Assembly: GCA_001931875.2 (NCBI GenBank)
Contig: MSJH02000807.1
Span: 186,001-250,000, forward strand
DNA length: 64,000 nucleotides
Source of the DNA: Byssochlamys sp. IMV 00236
Lineage: Eukaryota; Ascomycota; Eurotiomycetes; Eurotiales; Thermoascaceae
Direction of reading: 5' to 3'
Shown here: positions 11,562-23,294 of the stretch, piece after piece
How positions within the stretch are numbered: position 1 is the first letter of the stretch
How the letters are laid out: each line of letters starts with the position of its first letter
Translations under genes and position numbers: made by a program
Notes under the pieces: model-generated
The model's database searches: none
The model's input: the letters and a program-made list of their open reading frames with translations, nothing else
What the model was told of the DNA's origin: nothing

Positions 11562-12731
11562 CGTGGCTGTACTCCTATTGATGCGTTTTCATATGGGTAC
11601 TCGAAAATCGTCACTGAATCGAGCAGGGAATATGCGCTGCGATGCTACCGTTCTAATGTGAGACGACCGGAGATCTGGAACTCGCTCGAAGTGTTTGTGA
11701 AATGCTCTGGAAACAGATGATACTTATTGGCGTTCTGGTTTGACTCAGTTCTCTGGTTTTGTGCTTCAGTTGTATCTGGCAACTGGCTATGGAGATGCAC
11801 TTTTCGTTTCGATGCTTGTTTAAATTGGATGCGGGATTCTGGTACTCCTTATCTCTCACCTAGATTTTAGAGACGTCCAGGGTTCTCCGAAAGCTTTCCG
11901 AGGTTAGTTTCAGCATCTACGCCTTTAGAGAATTAGGAATTTTTCACATTCAGACACATGTATTCGTCTTTTGATGTCAATAAAGTTAATCTTGGAAATT
12001 CAAATAGTTGTATCAATCTTGAGAAATAGAGATCCTGCATTTACCTTGTCATGCCGGATGTAGGATGTATTCGTCGTTTTCAGGGCGTACTGGATTTATC
12101 TGTTAGGAGCCTTGATTCAGCTTTGGCCCGCTGTATATTGGCTTTAACTGAATCATGCTAGGATTATAAACATTGTCTTGTATCGTCCGCACATATTTCA
12201 ATAATAACAAGATGAGGCGCGAAGTTGATAATTTTAATATCAACAAGTTTACTTATCTCATTGAAAACAGCTTTGTACTGCTCTCTTGATGGTCTCTCCG
12301 ATCTGCTCCACAGTGGGATATGGTGGCAACAGGACGCTTCCTGTACATATCTCCTCTCCCGAGACAAATGTGACATATGGTATGCTAAGTCGAAGCTTCT
12401 CTAATGGAAAATATGTCACAAAATACATGTTGGAATTGAAATTTTACAGCAAGATTCAAAGTGAAGTCTATAATGGAGTTTGTAGTAGAGTTCGTAAGAA
12501 GTAAAAAAAAGTATATCTCGGATATTCTATCCGGTCATCGCCACGTGACTCTAACTTTTCCTTCTATTCTCCTCCGTCGCCATCTCTACCAACAATACTC
12601 TTAATTACTTCTTCATTCTATCGTTTTAACCATATTGCGACGTCCACCGAAGGACTCTTGCCGTGCAACAACCCATCACTCCCTGATATCCCACAGAGCG
12701 TTTCGATTTTGGAGCGCGACCTCGTCATGAT
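11562..12731. other. Intergenic region between Hsp70-like gene and DUS2
   Basis: The 3' region of the Hsp70-like gene followed by the DUS2 promoter. A CACGTGAC element lies at about 12542-12549, some 185 bp before the DUS2 start, followed by a CT-rich leader. Short open frames here have no recognisable content. Confidence 0.5.
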
Positions 12732-14087
12732 ATGCTAAGGTTTCTCCGCAACGCAATGGCTTCTCTCACTACACCACCCCGCGTTCCCATCCCCGCCAAC
12801 GGGGTGGACTATCGTGGCAAGGTCGTCCTAGCCCCGATGGTTCGATCTGGAGAACTGCCATCACGGTTGTTGGCTCTAAAGTACGGCGCAGATCTCGTCT
12901 GGGGACCTGAGACGATCGACCGCTCCTTGATCGGTGCAGTGCGACGCATCAACCCGCGCAACTCGACGATCGAGTTCACCCGCATTCCGTCGAATGGAGG
13001 CCGCACAGATAAACCGGCCCAGGAGTCGATCATATACCGTATCGACCCTTCTCGAGAGAAGGGAAAGTTAATCTTTCAGATCGGAACTGCCTCGCCGGAA
13101 CTGGCGGTGCAGGCGGCCAAGGTTGTCGCGGCTGATGTTGCGGGAATTGATGTCAATTCGGGATGTCCAAAGCCATTCAGCACGAGCGGTGGTATGGGAG
13201 CGGCGTTGCTGCGCACTCCTGACAAACTGGTCTCGATCCTGGAATCGCTGGTCAATGAGGTTGGAAAACCATACCAGATCGGTATCTCGGTCAAGATCCG
13301 TATTCTAGAAACAGCTGAGAAGACGGAGGCGCTGGTGTCACGGCTTGTTAAGACTGGAATCACGGGGTTGACTGTCCACTGCCGTACGACTCCGATGCGA
13401 CCCAGAGAGCGTGCTATCCGCGAACAACTTCCCATGATCGCCTCTATCTGCAGGAACGCAGGTGTTGCATGTGTCATGAACGGCGATGTAACATCCCGCG
13501 ACCAAGCCCTTGCCTTGATGAAGGAGTACGGTGTCGATGGTGCCATGATTGCCACGGCAGCAGAAGCTAACCCGTCATGCTTCCGTACGGAAGCCGAGGG
13601 TGGTCTTCTGCCGTGGAGAGAGGTTGTCCACGAATATATCGATGCCTGTCTGCAGGTCGAAAACCGTTTCGGTAACACAAAGTATCTGATCAATATGCTC
13701 GTCCCTGGAAAGAATAAGGAATTCAGGGAGGCAAAGGCGGCCAAGAACTACACCGACATGTGCACTGTCCTCAAATATGACGACCTCCTCCCTACCGCGA
13801 GAGAGGTCGACAGAGTCCTGAATCTCTCGCACAAGTCCGCTTTCCCTAGTGATGAAGACAATCTGCGAAGCCAAGCAATCCAGAACGCGATGGAGAACAA
13901 CGAATCTGCACGCGCTGCAGGCGGTGCCTCGCGATCGAAAGCAGCCTCCCCCGCTCCTAGCGGGATTGGTCCCATCCGTACAAGCTCGTTCACTACTCCC
14001 GCTTATTCGAAGCCCAAGGCAGATACTCAAGTTGATGTCTCTTCCACTACGATGCCACAAGCTCAGAGCGCTGAGGTCACCGTCTAG
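12732..14087 (+). CDS. dus2: tRNA-dihydrouridine(20) synthase
   Basis: FMN-dependent enzyme that reduces uridine 20 of the tRNA D-loop with NAD(P)H. It is a single exon of 451 residues; ATG at 12732, with a second in-frame ATG at codon 9 (MASLTTPP) that could also serve. The TIM-barrel starts with KVVLAPMVRSGELPSRLLAL. The catalytic cysteine is Cys145 in VNSGCPKPFS, followed by GGMGAALL and SVKIRI. TVHCRT and MNGDV carry the usual FMN and tRNA contacts, and the DGAMIATAAEANPSCF strand is Dus2-like. The last 60 residues are Ser/Ala/Pro-rich and probably disordered. Lack of introns contrasts with its neighbours. The sequence is closer to Dus2 (Smm1) than to Dus1, Dus3 or Dus4. Confidence 0.93.
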   Translation: MLRFLRNAMASLTTPPRVPIPANGVDYRGKVVLAPMVRSGELPSRLLALKYGADLVWGPETIDRSLIGAVRRINPRNSTIEFTRIPSNGGRTDKPAQESIIYRIDPSREKGKLIFQIGTASPELAVQAAKVVAADVAGIDVNSGCPKPFSTSGGMGAALLRTPDKLVSILESLVNEVGKPYQIGISVKIRILETAEKTEALVSRLVKTGITGLTVHCRTTPMRPRERAIREQLPMIASICRNAGVACVMNGDVTSRDQALALMKEYGVDGAMIATAAEANPSCFRTEAEGGLLPWREVVHEYIDACLQVENRFGNTKYLINMLVPGKNKEFREAKAAKNYTDMCTVLKYDDLLPTAREVDRVLNLSHKSAFPSDEDNLRSQAIQNAMENNESARAAGGASRSKAASPAPSGIGPIRTSSFTTPAYSKPKADTQVDVSSTTMPQAQSAEVTV

Positions 14088-14871
14088 CTTTGTTACTCGC
14101 CTCATTACGTTCATTTTCCGACATGTCACACACCTTATTATTAACTGCACAAAATACTCTGCTAGATTTGCATAGCCCGGCGATAGAGGATATTGTCTTG
14201 TTGCTCGTTGTACGTGTTTTATTCTGTTCTTTGTACATATTTTTCCTGCATCTCGATCTATAGATTCCCCCTTTTTTTTGAATACTGTCAAAAAAGCGCG
14301 TTGTGGAGATGTCTCGAGACCTATATCCGCTTTTGAAGACAACAGGAGTAGCCTGAATTCGACGTTGTAGTTATCATATAAACAATAGAAATAATTGGTA
14401 CACAAGAGGCGTCTATGACTAGGAAATTGGCATAAAATCATAATGGGTACATTATCTCTACTAGTTATGTGCATGTCATGACAATAATGACAATTATGAC
14501 AATTATGCTAGAGAATGGGAAAAAGATCAATCAGAATGGATAATCCTGGACAAAGACCGCTGAATTAATAAACAGCAGGAAATAGTTAGTTTCTATTGAA
14601 ACATTAACTTCCGTTCCCAAGTACAACCCCATGAAAACACCATTAGTCAGAAAACCTTCATGTCTTTTCGGAACATGGGAATACTCTTTTTTCTTTCCTT
14701 TTCTCAGACCGCGTGCCCGCATGACAACAAATATGTGATCAGTATGCAAGGACATAAAACAGACTCTGAATAATGGAGTCTTGGGCACAATACAGTAAAA
14801 CAATGTCCACCGTTCAGATGAATCCAGTACAGAACGCTCATGATGCTAGGACAGAGGATTTAAGAAGTAGA
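14088..14871. other. Convergent intergenic region, DUS2 / FUN30
   Basis: The 3' regions of two convergent genes. Short direct repeats such as gacaataatgacaattatgacaatta occur near 14480-14505. No gene is supported. Confidence 0.5.
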
Positions 14872-17800
14872 TTACTCCTTCTGGAGATCTGCCAGGACCA
14901 TGTCTTCCACGACTTTCATTCCGACCTCTTCGCTCTTCTTCGATTCTGATGGGTCATCACCCGCAACCGCTTGGTCGAGCGCGAGCTTTGTCTGGCCCAG
15001 AGCGTAGATCTGCTCCTCGATAGTGTCTTTCGTTACGAGGCGGATGACCTCGACTTCTCTGGTCTGTCCGACACGGTGCGCACGGTTCTCCGCCTGCACG
15101 TCTTCCTGGGGGTTGAAACTCGAATCAAAGATGATGACCTTGTTGGCACATGCTAAGTTAATACCAGCTCCACCAGCTTTGGTAGACAGGAGAAAGACTG
15201 GTATATCTGTTTGTTCATAGAACGCGTCGAGAATAGACTGGCGATCTTCGACGCTTGTACGACCGTCGAGCCTGAAGAATCCCATATGCAATGTCTCGAG
15301 AACGTGTTCGAGGATATCCATAACCATAGTGAACTGAGAAAAGATCAAAGACCGGTCACCGTTCTCCTTGAACCTTTTCAGCAGTTCGCAAAGCTTATCC
15401 ACCTTTCCAGAGTTCATCCACTCGTTGTTTTTCAAGGCAAATTTGCCAAGAGAACCAGGATGATTCAGAGCCATTGTGTGACACTCAAAGTCATTATAGG
15501 CCTTCAATTCTTCGAAGATAATATCAGGATCGGACTGCGACCACATTTCTTCCTTCAGACAAGCCTTGGCCATGCGACTCAACGTGTTGTCATCGTAGAT
15601 GCGGCGGTATAAGAGGGGATGGATAGCCGCTTGGCGTAGCTTCATTAGGATGTTGGCCGACTTGTTACCAGTCTTCTTGCCAGCAGCTCTATCCTCCAGG
15701 AGTTTCCGGACTTCGTCTTTTTCGTGGTCATAGATCTCCCTTTGAGTCTCGTTGAGCTCACAGTATTCGACTCGCGCAATTTTAGCTGGCAGATCAATGA
15801 CCTGATGTTTCTTCCTGCGCAGAACGAACGGCTTCAGCATAGACTTTGCTCGTTCAATACGTTGCGCTGAAAGAAGTGTCGAGTGGGATTCATCTGCAGT
15901 CTTCGCCTTATTAGCGAAGACATACTGAAGATCATCCTTTCGTTCCTGGAAGACCTTCGGCAGGATGAAGCCTAGCAAAGACGCCAATTCCTGGAGATTG
16001 TTTTGCAGCGGTGTTCCCGTCAAAAGAAGTCGGAATCGAGCACGTATACGAATCAACTTTTCATAGAGAACAGACGTACTGCTCTTGAGCATGTGTCCTT
16101 CATCGTAAACACACACCGTGAAGTCTAGAGACCGAAGGAAGTGCGCATCGACCTTGGCCTTCGCGATAGTGTAGGTGGTGATGACAACGTTAATGCTGTC
16201 GCGATTTTCTTCAATAGTCTCACGGATTTCAGCGCGTGCAGCCTGTCCAGCATAATATGGCATGACATTTAGAGTCGGGCAGAAGTTTTGAAATTCGCGA
16301 AGCCAGTTCTCAAGAGTCGATGATGGGACGACGACGAGGTGGGGACCTTGAATACCCTTTTCATACAGGTGTGCAAGGAAGGCGATGACTTGACATGTCT
16401 TTCCAAGACCCATATCGTCCGCTAAGATACAACTGAGCTCCTTCTCAAAGAGTAGCGAAAGCCAATTAATACCAACAATCTGGTAGTCTTTCATCTTCAA
16501 GTCCTTATTCATGATGCCGGGCTGTCCAATGAATCGACTTTTGCGCGAACCAGTGCCAGCAGGTCCATCGCTGTCCTCGTCCGATCTTTGGCTTGATGGA
16601 GTCCCGATCCCAGAGTCGTGGGAGGTCTTGTCCAACGAGACCAGTTCTAGCTCACCGTCACGTTTACCGAAGATGTCGACACCCCATTTCTTCATCTCAG
16701 CTGCGACAGGCTTTCCCAGTGCTTCACATTGAGTAACAAGGGCGTCAACAGCCTCGTATCCGGTCCACATGTCGATGCACTTGTCCACGATCTTGTCTCC
16801 GATGGGCTTGTTTTTGCGACCTTTCCCAGTCTTGCCTTTCCGAGCATCGTCATCAGGAGGGGCTGACACAGCACGAACCTCGTCGAGAGATGAGAAGGGA
16901 CGATTCGAGACAATGATGTTGGCGGTGTCTTCGGTGATAGCAGCGATATCTGCCAGTTCTGGTAACGTGCAAGAGTTGAAGAATTTGAGGACTTTCGTCT
17001 CCAACTCTTCATCTTCCCCCGCACCGTAATCAGACTCATCAGACCCGTAATCAACTGCCTCTGGGGACTCAGACCGGGCTGGTGATGGCTTTTTGCTCTG
17101 CACAAGTCGACCCTTGCTTGGCTGGGCGTCAGAGGGAGCCGGGCTCACGGGAGACGAGACTTTGTTTCTAGGGCCCCTGATCAGACGTCTTCGAGGCTTT
17201 GAGTCTTCCGCAACATCCTGCCTCTTCTGGGTAGGGAGAGTCTGCATAGACGACCATTTGTCCTGAATCCTGGTCCGCGCTTTGATTTGCTGCTTGGCAG
17301 GAGCCGCAGCCAGAGCCGCAGCAGGAGCAGACTGTTTGCTGTCCATGCTCAATTCATCATCCGAAGAGCCAAAAAGAGAATTTAGTGAGCTGCCCTTCTT
17401 CTCCTCGGTGCTGGCAAGGTAATCCAGGGCGTCGTCATAACTTCCACGCTTCAACAAGAGAGCTTCCACACAAGTATGGACAGATCTATCGGGCATCACA
17501 TTCAGCATCCTTTCCACCTTCAGTCTGATCTGGTAATCGTCAATGTCTTCCAGTGATGAGATGTTAACCTCAGGAGCTTGGGCCCTAGAAGGAAGGTCTT
17601 GGCGGGGCTTCTTCGCTGGACCATTGGTAGACAATTCGGACTCAGATGCCGTTCGCTTCCCATTTCCGGGCTTGTAGACAGCTGCCGCCGTTATCTGTTT
17701 AAACCTGTCTATAGAATTACTGCCAGAGACAGGAGACTCAGCGACCTTATCAGGACTGCGTGAAGACTTCGTAAAGGTGGACGGTTTGATGTCTGTCGAT

Positions 17801-18210
17801 CTGGCCGTGTCCATGTCATCGTCAGACGAGCCACCACGGTAGACAGGACCATCGTCGTCGAGGTCCATAGCTGGAGCCCGCTTCTCTGGTCTGGGTTGCG
17901 GTGGTCGAAACTGCGTCCCCGGGGGAGCCATGACGCTGGATAGCAAACCGCCCCGTTGGACTGGACGAGAAGGAGAAGACATTGGAGCAAGAGGAGAGGA
18001 GGCTGCAACCTGCACCACGGAGCTCTTGTCTGGTGTCGGACGCTCGATAATCTGTGTGGGTTGAGTCAGACGCTGTGAAGAGGGCGTTTGTGTTCCTCCG
18101 TGCTGGCTTGGAAGTGGCAGGGTGGCGACCGTCTCATACTCCGGTTCTTCATTCACATTTTCAGATGCGTTTTTGGAGCGAACGGGGGTATCTGGGATTG
18201 TATCGTCCAT
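14872..18210 (-). CDS. fun30: SNF2-family chromatin remodeller Fun30/SMARCAD1
   Basis: ATP-dependent nucleosome remodeller acting in heterochromatin silencing and DNA-end resection. A single exon runs from ATG at 18210-18208 to the stop at 14874-14872 (1,112 residues). The frame extends 16 codons further upstream but with no ATG, so MDDTIPDTPV is the start. The N-terminal third is Ser/Pro-rich and disordered with a CUE-like ubiquitin-binding helix bundle at about residues 227-263 (KVERMLNVMPD....ALDYLAS). Helicase motifs: DDMGLGKTCQ (I, about residue 595), the DEGH box (DEGHMLKS) typical of Fun30 rather than DEAH, LLTGTPLQNN (III), and in the C-lobe RLDGRTSVEDRQ, STKAGGAGINL and AENRAHRVGQ (VI). 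Length agrees with yeast Fun30 (1,131 aa). Confidence 0.96.
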   Translation of the reverse strand: MDDTIPDTPVRSKNASENVNEEPEYETVATLPLPSQHGGTQTPSSQRLTQPTQIIERPTPDKSSVVQVAASSPLAPMSSPSRPVQRGGLLSSVMAPPGTQFRPPQPRPEKRAPAMDLDDDGPVYRGGSSDDDMDTARSTDIKPSTFTKSSRSPDKVAESPVSGSNSIDRFKQITAAAVYKPGNGKRTASESELSTNGPAKKPRQDLPSRAQAPEVNISSLEDIDDYQIRLKVERMLNVMPDRSVHTCVEALLLKRGSYDDALDYLASTEEKKGSSLNSLFGSSDDELSMDSKQSAPAAALAAAPAKQQIKARTRIQDKWSSMQTLPTQKRQDVAEDSKPRRRLIRGPRNKVSSPVSPAPSDAQPSKGRLVQSKKPSPARSESPEAVDYGSDESDYGAGEDEELETKVLKFFNSCTLPELADIAAITEDTANIIVSNRPFSSLDEVRAVSAPPDDDARKGKTGKGRKNKPIGDKIVDKCIDMWTGYEAVDALVTQCEALGKPVAAEMKKWGVDIFGKRDGELELVSLDKTSHDSGIGTPSSQRSDEDSDGPAGTGSRKSRFIGQPGIMNKDLKMKDYQIVGINWLSLLFEKELSCILADDMGLGKTCQVIAFLAHLYEKGIQGPHLVVVPSSTLENWLREFQNFCPTLNVMPYYAGQAARAEIRETIEENRDSINVVITTYTIAKAKVDAHFLRSLDFTVCVYDEGHMLKSSTSVLYEKLIRIRARFRLLLTGTPLQNNLQELASLLGFILPKVFQERKDDLQYVFANKAKTADESHSTLLSAQRIERAKSMLKPFVLRRKKHQVIDLPAKIARVEYCELNETQREIYDHEKDEVRKLLEDRAAGKKTGNKSANILMKLRQAAIHPLLYRRIYDDNTLSRMAKACLKEEMWSQSDPDIIFEELKAYNDFECHTMALNHPGSLGKFALKNNEWMNSGKVDKLCELLKRFKENGDRSLIFSQFTMVMDILEHVLETLHMGFFRLDGRTSVEDRQSILDAFYEQTDIPVFLLSTKAGGAGINLACANKVIIFDSSFNPQEDVQAENRAHRVGQTREVEVIRLVTKDTIEEQIYALGQTKLALDQAVAGDDPSESKKSEEVGMKVVEDMVLADLQKE

Positions 18211-19249
18211 GACTTCCTGTAGACCTGTCCCAGGAAGTTCAGGTTGACAGTCCAGCAAGGGGGAGCAGCGGTAGAGCTGGGAGAGAAGAACCCTTGACCC
18301 AGATATGAAAGCGACCCCAGAAAATTAAATCGACAAGGCCCGCTCCGCGCATTTTGGCGCGATCTCAACGCGCCCGCGAACTGCTCCATCACGTGAACTG
18401 CATAGCGTCATTCTGCCGGGCTGTCCTGGACGGTGAGGGAGGCGGTAGACAGCAGTTGCAGTATGAGGAGATTCAAACAATCTTCACATCCTAACTTCAG
18501 GTTAAGTTAGCTGCGGTCTTAAGAATAATAAAGTGTTTGGTGCGTGTGTAATGTTAGTTGGGCTGCTTGGATGAAACTGACCTGCTGGTAAATGTTTTGA
18601 TGACCCAGAAAAATAAGTCGGGGAAGAGAAGGAAAGCATGTTGTTCAAGTAGAGTTATGGACAACAGTCGAAGATGCATGAGATGGAGCGTTCATCAGTC
18701 TTATCACTTAATGTAAATTCGGATCAGATGACTTTCATATGATATGGTTAAACCTCTCCTATCAGCATTAATCTTATGATTCTCAGAAACTTGATGTGTT
18801 CTTCTCAGATCCAAGAGCCCTAGGAGACATCGATAGAAGACTTTATAGCTATATGTATGTATTGCAATACTAACAGGAGCTAACACCAGCATTCTTAGTT
18901 CCAATCTTTTCTGTACTTTGACCAAATAAAATGAATATATACGTAGTTGGACATCAACTCGATCAACTCTACCATAAATGCGCCGTCTCCACGTTGTTGG
19001 CCAATCATATCCGCTGTCCTGGAAGACGCTTTGACGCGAGCTCATCCACTCCGCTTCCTAACATGCCACCGGGGCCATCTCTAAAGCGCTATCACAAGAC
19101 AATCAACAATAAAAAAATATATAACCCCATCAACTCCCCTTTACTGGTTCAATCCATCGTCGCTGTTTGACTGGGCATTTTTGATCCTCTTACCCTTGCG
19201 GACCAAAGCCTAGAATACCAGGATCAAGTTTAACCTGCAGCTCAAAAAC
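18211..19249. other. Divergent promoter region, FUN30 / VMA21
   Basis: A 1,039-bp shared upstream region. A TCACGTGA palindrome lies at 18391-18398, near the FUN30 start. The rest is AT-rich near 18700-18940, with no coding sequence I can support. Confidence 0.5.
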
Positions 19250-19932
19250 ATGGCGACTCGCCGAACACAAGGCCAATCGTCCTCGGAGAAAGAGACGTCG
19301 CCTATCCCGCAACAGCCTGTCTCTTCGGATGTCAGCCCAGCTGTTCCTGCGTAAGTAGTTCAAATTCTGGCTAGCAGCCATGTTAGCCATTATCCCATGT
19401 CCGGACTACCTACCTACCTACCTAATCACCTTCCGTACCACGTGCTATTTTATCGATTGTAGCGCTCATTAAAGGCTGTTCCAAACTGATGGAATTAAGC
19501 CTCGAAACAGCTAATTATAATGCATATTTGTCCATTAGGAATTCTGGAAAGTGCGCTAATCATGTGAAAATAATACAGAGATGTCATCTACAAGCTCCTT
19601 GGGTTCACAGCAGCGATGATCGTCGCGCCAATCGGTATCTACTTCTTAACTGTCGAGTCGATTTTTCGAGGTAAGAACCTAATTTCATTTTATGTTATAA
19701 AACACAAAGTTTTCATTTTTAATTATATCTCTGTCGGGATATACAATGTATCCGTCGGGGAGGTTTCATTGTCGACATGAAGAGCAAGATCCTAACACAC
19801 AACGTAGGGAATTCGACTTGGGCAGCTATCAGCGCTGCGGTTACGGCTAACATCATCCTGGTCGCGTACATCGTAGTTGCGTGGAAGGATGATCAGGGAG
19901 AAAGGCTAGCGAAAGAAAAGAAGGCGCAGTGA
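19250..19932 (+). CDS. vma21: V-ATPase assembly factor Vma21
   Basis: Small ER membrane chaperone that assembles the V0 sector of the vacuolar H+-ATPase and escorts it to the Golgi. Exons 19250-19350, 19579-19670 and 19808-19932 give 105 residues. After a hydrophilic Ser/Pro-rich N-terminus, two membrane helices are visible: [19 protein letters not shown] with downstream TVESIF, and [20 protein letters not shown]. The C-terminus is KEKKAQ, which satisfies the KKXX dilysine ER-retrieval rule (yeast Vma21 ends KKED). The first intron (228 nt) contains TACCTACC repeats and a CACGTG. All three exons keep frame. The annotation is firm because topology, spacing and retrieval signal all fit. Confidence 0.92.
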
Positions 19933-20435
19933 TGGATCGGTTGTTTTGTTGTTACTGTGCTGTCTCGACATGCCGAAGAGATTAAAAAAGGTGGAGGCAT
20001 ACGGGGCTTCGCTATTTGAGTTTGGTACTTCTAGTTGATCATATTGAGGTCACGTTGTATATTAGTCTATGCTAGTTTCATTCATCTGCTAATCCTATCC
20101 CAATCTCGACGCTGATGCATGTATTTACAGTTGATGAACATGCTGGAGGACTTGACTGGGCGACTTGGTTCATTCTGGTCAAGTTCCGAAAGACAATTTG
20201 TCGATGAAGAATGCAAGAGAGGAGAGAGCTGCTGAAAGGGTTGAGCCTTTTGATGATATCCCAAAAAAAAAATCCAAACTCCGGGATCTGCAACGGTCAT
20301 ACGAAGCGAATCGAGTCTGGTATCTGAAGAAGTGAACAGATTGGGAATCTTGTCGCCGAGTCGCTAATTCCCATGATACTTCCGACAACAGTCACGTAAG
20401 AAAAAAGATGCAAGAGGTTCCGTCAGGCACAAGCA
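19933..20435. other. Convergent intergenic region, VMA21 / CBS protein
   Basis: Overlapping 3' regions of two convergent genes. Several overlapping minus-strand open frames at 20078-20388 are out of phase with one another and show no motif. Nothing else was seen. Confidence 0.5.
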
Positions 20436-21111
20436 TTATGCCGGTCTCCTCTTCACAAATTCCTCCAGATCTCCCTTCGTTGCGACACCAAGGACGAACT
20501 TCCGGCTAGCATCCGTCACCACAGCAAACTCCTGCTTCTCACGTTTCTGCCCCGCCGCAGTTTCACCTTCGAAGAAGCGTTCCAGTTCCTCCAGGGGTGT
20601 CTCCATGGTAATCACCGTGTAGACATTTTCCCGCTTGCGGTTGAATCGTTGCATAGCAGCCGAGACGGGATCGGATTCCTTCACAGTGCCTTCCTTAAGT
20701 AGTTCCTTAAGTCGCGGGATGCTGAGGTAGCCGATTAATGAACGGCTTGTCGAGGAAATGACGGTGAGATGTGTGTAGTCGCGCTCGTAGGCGGCGATAA
20801 GAGCGGAGGAGATGAGGTCGTCGGGAGAGACTGAGAGGGCTGGGGGAGGATCGAGATCTTCGACTGTGGCCTGTGGGCAGGATTATGGTTAGCTATCACA
20901 GTTAAGCCTGGAATGTACTGTTTGTGGGCGTAAATGTGTGGTATCGGGTCGCTGTAATCGCGGGGTTTGCTTTTTCTAAGAATTCTTCGTGCCTTCAACT
21001 TACCCCGCGATATTTGTCCGCCCAAGACGTTTGAGACGGTGAACCGGAGGCTCTTTCTCTAGCAGCGGTCTCCAAAGCATATGCCTCGCCTGCAGATGAA
21101 TAGGACGCCAT
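20436..21111 (-). CDS. Small two-CBS-domain protein
   Basis: Exons 21111-21004 and 20870-20436 (intron 133 nt) give 180 residues. The N-terminal 40 residues are Ser/Ala-rich and end with WADKYRG. Two CBS motifs follow. The first, about residues 42-100, includes LSVSPDDLISSALIAAYERD, THLTVISSTSRSLIGYLSI and RLKELL. The second, about residues 105-178, includes DPVSAAMQRFN, TVITMETPLEELERFFEG, FAVVTDASRKFVLGVAT and DLEEFV. Such paired CBS modules (Bateman domains) commonly bind adenosyl nucleotides and regulate partner proteins, but no partner or ligand can be named here. It is divergent from the mitochondrial phosphate carrier. Family assignment is good; function is unknown. Confidence 0.85.
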
Positions 21112-21796
21112 ATTCGATTGTTCTGAAGAGCTGGTGGTGAAAGAAGCTCAAGCTCTCAGACACGCTGTGGTGGAATCGGTGCGCCGATTCAAATCTGCTG
21201 CTGACGGCTTGGCGGGCCTCCCAATTGCGATAAAATCGAAGCGTCGAATTCGTATGGACGTCGATACTACCGCAAGGTTGGTAAAAGTGCCACTTTGTGT
21301 CGTGCTCTTCGCTCTTCCACCGCGGGGAGATTATTTTTATCGATACTCTACTTAGCGTGCCGGGGATTGCTTTAGAGTAGGGCGATCTCAATCGGGACCG
21401 GGAGGAGAGCGGGTCGCGCGCCGAAGACGTCACAAGGCTTCGCTTCCTCTGGGGTCTCCACCCTCGATCAGATCTACTTGTATCGTCTTCTTCCTCGCTT
21501 GTTCCATCTAGGATTCTTTACTGTCGATTCATTTATCCTATCTAATTTGGATTGTTGTCTCGTGGCGAGGACTGCAACAGAGGCAGTGCTGCTCTGGAGA
21601 AGAGTCGTACTATTATCTATTATTGGTTACTCTGAAGGATCGATCATCTGTCAGCCCCTACATAAGCAACGTCAGTATCTAGTCATCATTTACCATCACA
21701 ATATACCATAACCCTCTATTCTTCCTTGCAACAGCAACAAAACGGTTATCGTTTTGAATCCACTGACCGCAGACAGTGATATAGCTGCTCATCACA
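21112..21796. other. Divergent promoter region, CBS protein / phosphate carrier
   Basis: A 685-bp shared upstream region with a pyrimidine-rich leader approaching the carrier start at 21797. The open frames on both strands in this interval show no family resemblance. Confidence 0.5.
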
Positions 21797-23294
21797 ATGT
21801 TGCCCTCTCAGGGAATCATTGCCGGTGTTTTCGCATCCCAACACCCTCTGACACGATCAAAGGCCCAGCCGCAGCCGGAAGCACCGGCATCGATCAAGCG
21901 CAACCCATTCCCTGCCTGGAGTGCCATTGATGATGTGAAGAACAAGGCGGAGGCCATTGGAAATGAGGCTTCACGAGAATTCAACAAGGGGAGCAAGCTG
22001 GCTCAATCTAAAACTGGTCATATCGAGCCATGGACGCCTAAGTACTATGCAGCATGCACTTTTGGTGGACTGCTAGCTTGCGTAAGTAAAAGAGCTTCAT
22101 GTTCAGTCCTTGAGCTTCCGATATTCAGGCGTCGATTCTAAACTCTCATGAATTGCGCTGTGCTCAATTTACGAGAACTCTGAGGCTAATTCGTCTACAA
22201 TTAGGGTCTGACGCACACGGCTGTGACACCTCTGGATCTCGTCAAATGTCGCCGTCAGGTCGACCCTAATCTCTACAAGGGGAATGTGGAAGCCTGGAGC
22301 AAGATTCACCGCGCAGAGGGTCTTCGTGGGATCTTCACCGGTTGGGGTCCGACTTTCTTCGGATACAGTGTAGGTTTATGCCTTCGACAAGAGTAGGATC
22401 ACAGAAAACGTGCTAATATCCTTCCGCAGGCCCAAGGTGCATTCAAATACGGTGGTTATGAATTCTTCAAGAAGTTCTACAGCGACCTTGTCGGAGAAGA
22501 ACGGGCCGCGCGCTGGAAGACTTCCGTGTACCTGACCGCCAGTGCTTCCGCTGAATTTATTGCGGATATTGCACTCTGTCCATTCGAGGCGGTTAAGGTG
22601 CGAATGCAAACTAGCATTCCCCCAGCCTACACTGGAACCTTCAGCGGAATTGCCGATATTACTAGCAAAGAAGGCTGGGCAGGGTAAGCGTGGCTGCCCC
22701 GTACGGAACTGGAATATACTGAGACATGGCAGTCTATACAAGGGACTGTACCCCCTGTGGGGTCGACAGATCCCATACACGATGATGAAATTCGCCTCGT
22801 TCGAGACCATCGTCGAGCAGATCTACAAGACTCTCCCGAAGAGCAAGCATGAATACGGCAAGGGCGCGCAAACGGCTGTGGCATTCAGCGGTGGTTATCT
22901 GGCCGGTATCCTCTGCGCCATCGTGTCTCATCCTGCGGACGTGATGGTGAGCAAGTTGAATGCGAACCGGTTGCCGGGCGAGGCTTTCGGAGCAGCCATG
23001 GGCCGAATCTACAAGGAAATCGGCTTCAATGGCTTGTGGAACGGACTGCCTGTCAGAATTGTTATGATTGGAACTCTGGTGAGCAGATTCATTGCAGTTG
23101 GGTGGTTTGTGATAGTGGCTAACTTTTTTCTCTTCAGACTGGCCTGCAGTGGATGATGTATGTCCCCGATGCTTATGCTTCCCTCAACATCCCTATGCCT
23201 AGTACTGACGGTTACGGACAGCTACGACTCGTTCAAGATCTTCATGGGCCTGCCCACGACTGGAGGTCCCGCCAAGGAGCAGCAGAAGACCTAA
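21797..23294 (+). CDS. Mitochondrial phosphate carrier (Mir1/Pic type)
   Basis: Inner-membrane carrier that imports inorganic phosphate with protons for ATP synthesis. Exons 21797-22081, 22205-22369, 22430-22683, 22733-23078, 23138-23157 (20 nt) and 23222-23294 give 380 residues. The first 75 residues look like a presequence plus linker. Three mitochondrial-carrier repeats follow, each with its PX(D/E)XXX(K/R) signature: [19 protein letters not shown] and [10 protein letters not shown]. The [17 protein letters not shown] opening and [24 protein letters not shown] are typical of phosphate carriers rather than other SLC25 members. The C-terminus reads [21 protein letters not shown]. The 20-nt exon between two ordinary introns is short but keeps frame. 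Confidence 0.95.

Noticed and set aside
18211..18258. Sixteen extra codons at the FUN30 N-terminus
   Set aside because: The upstream extension begins with a non-ATG codon, while a good ATG exists at 18210.
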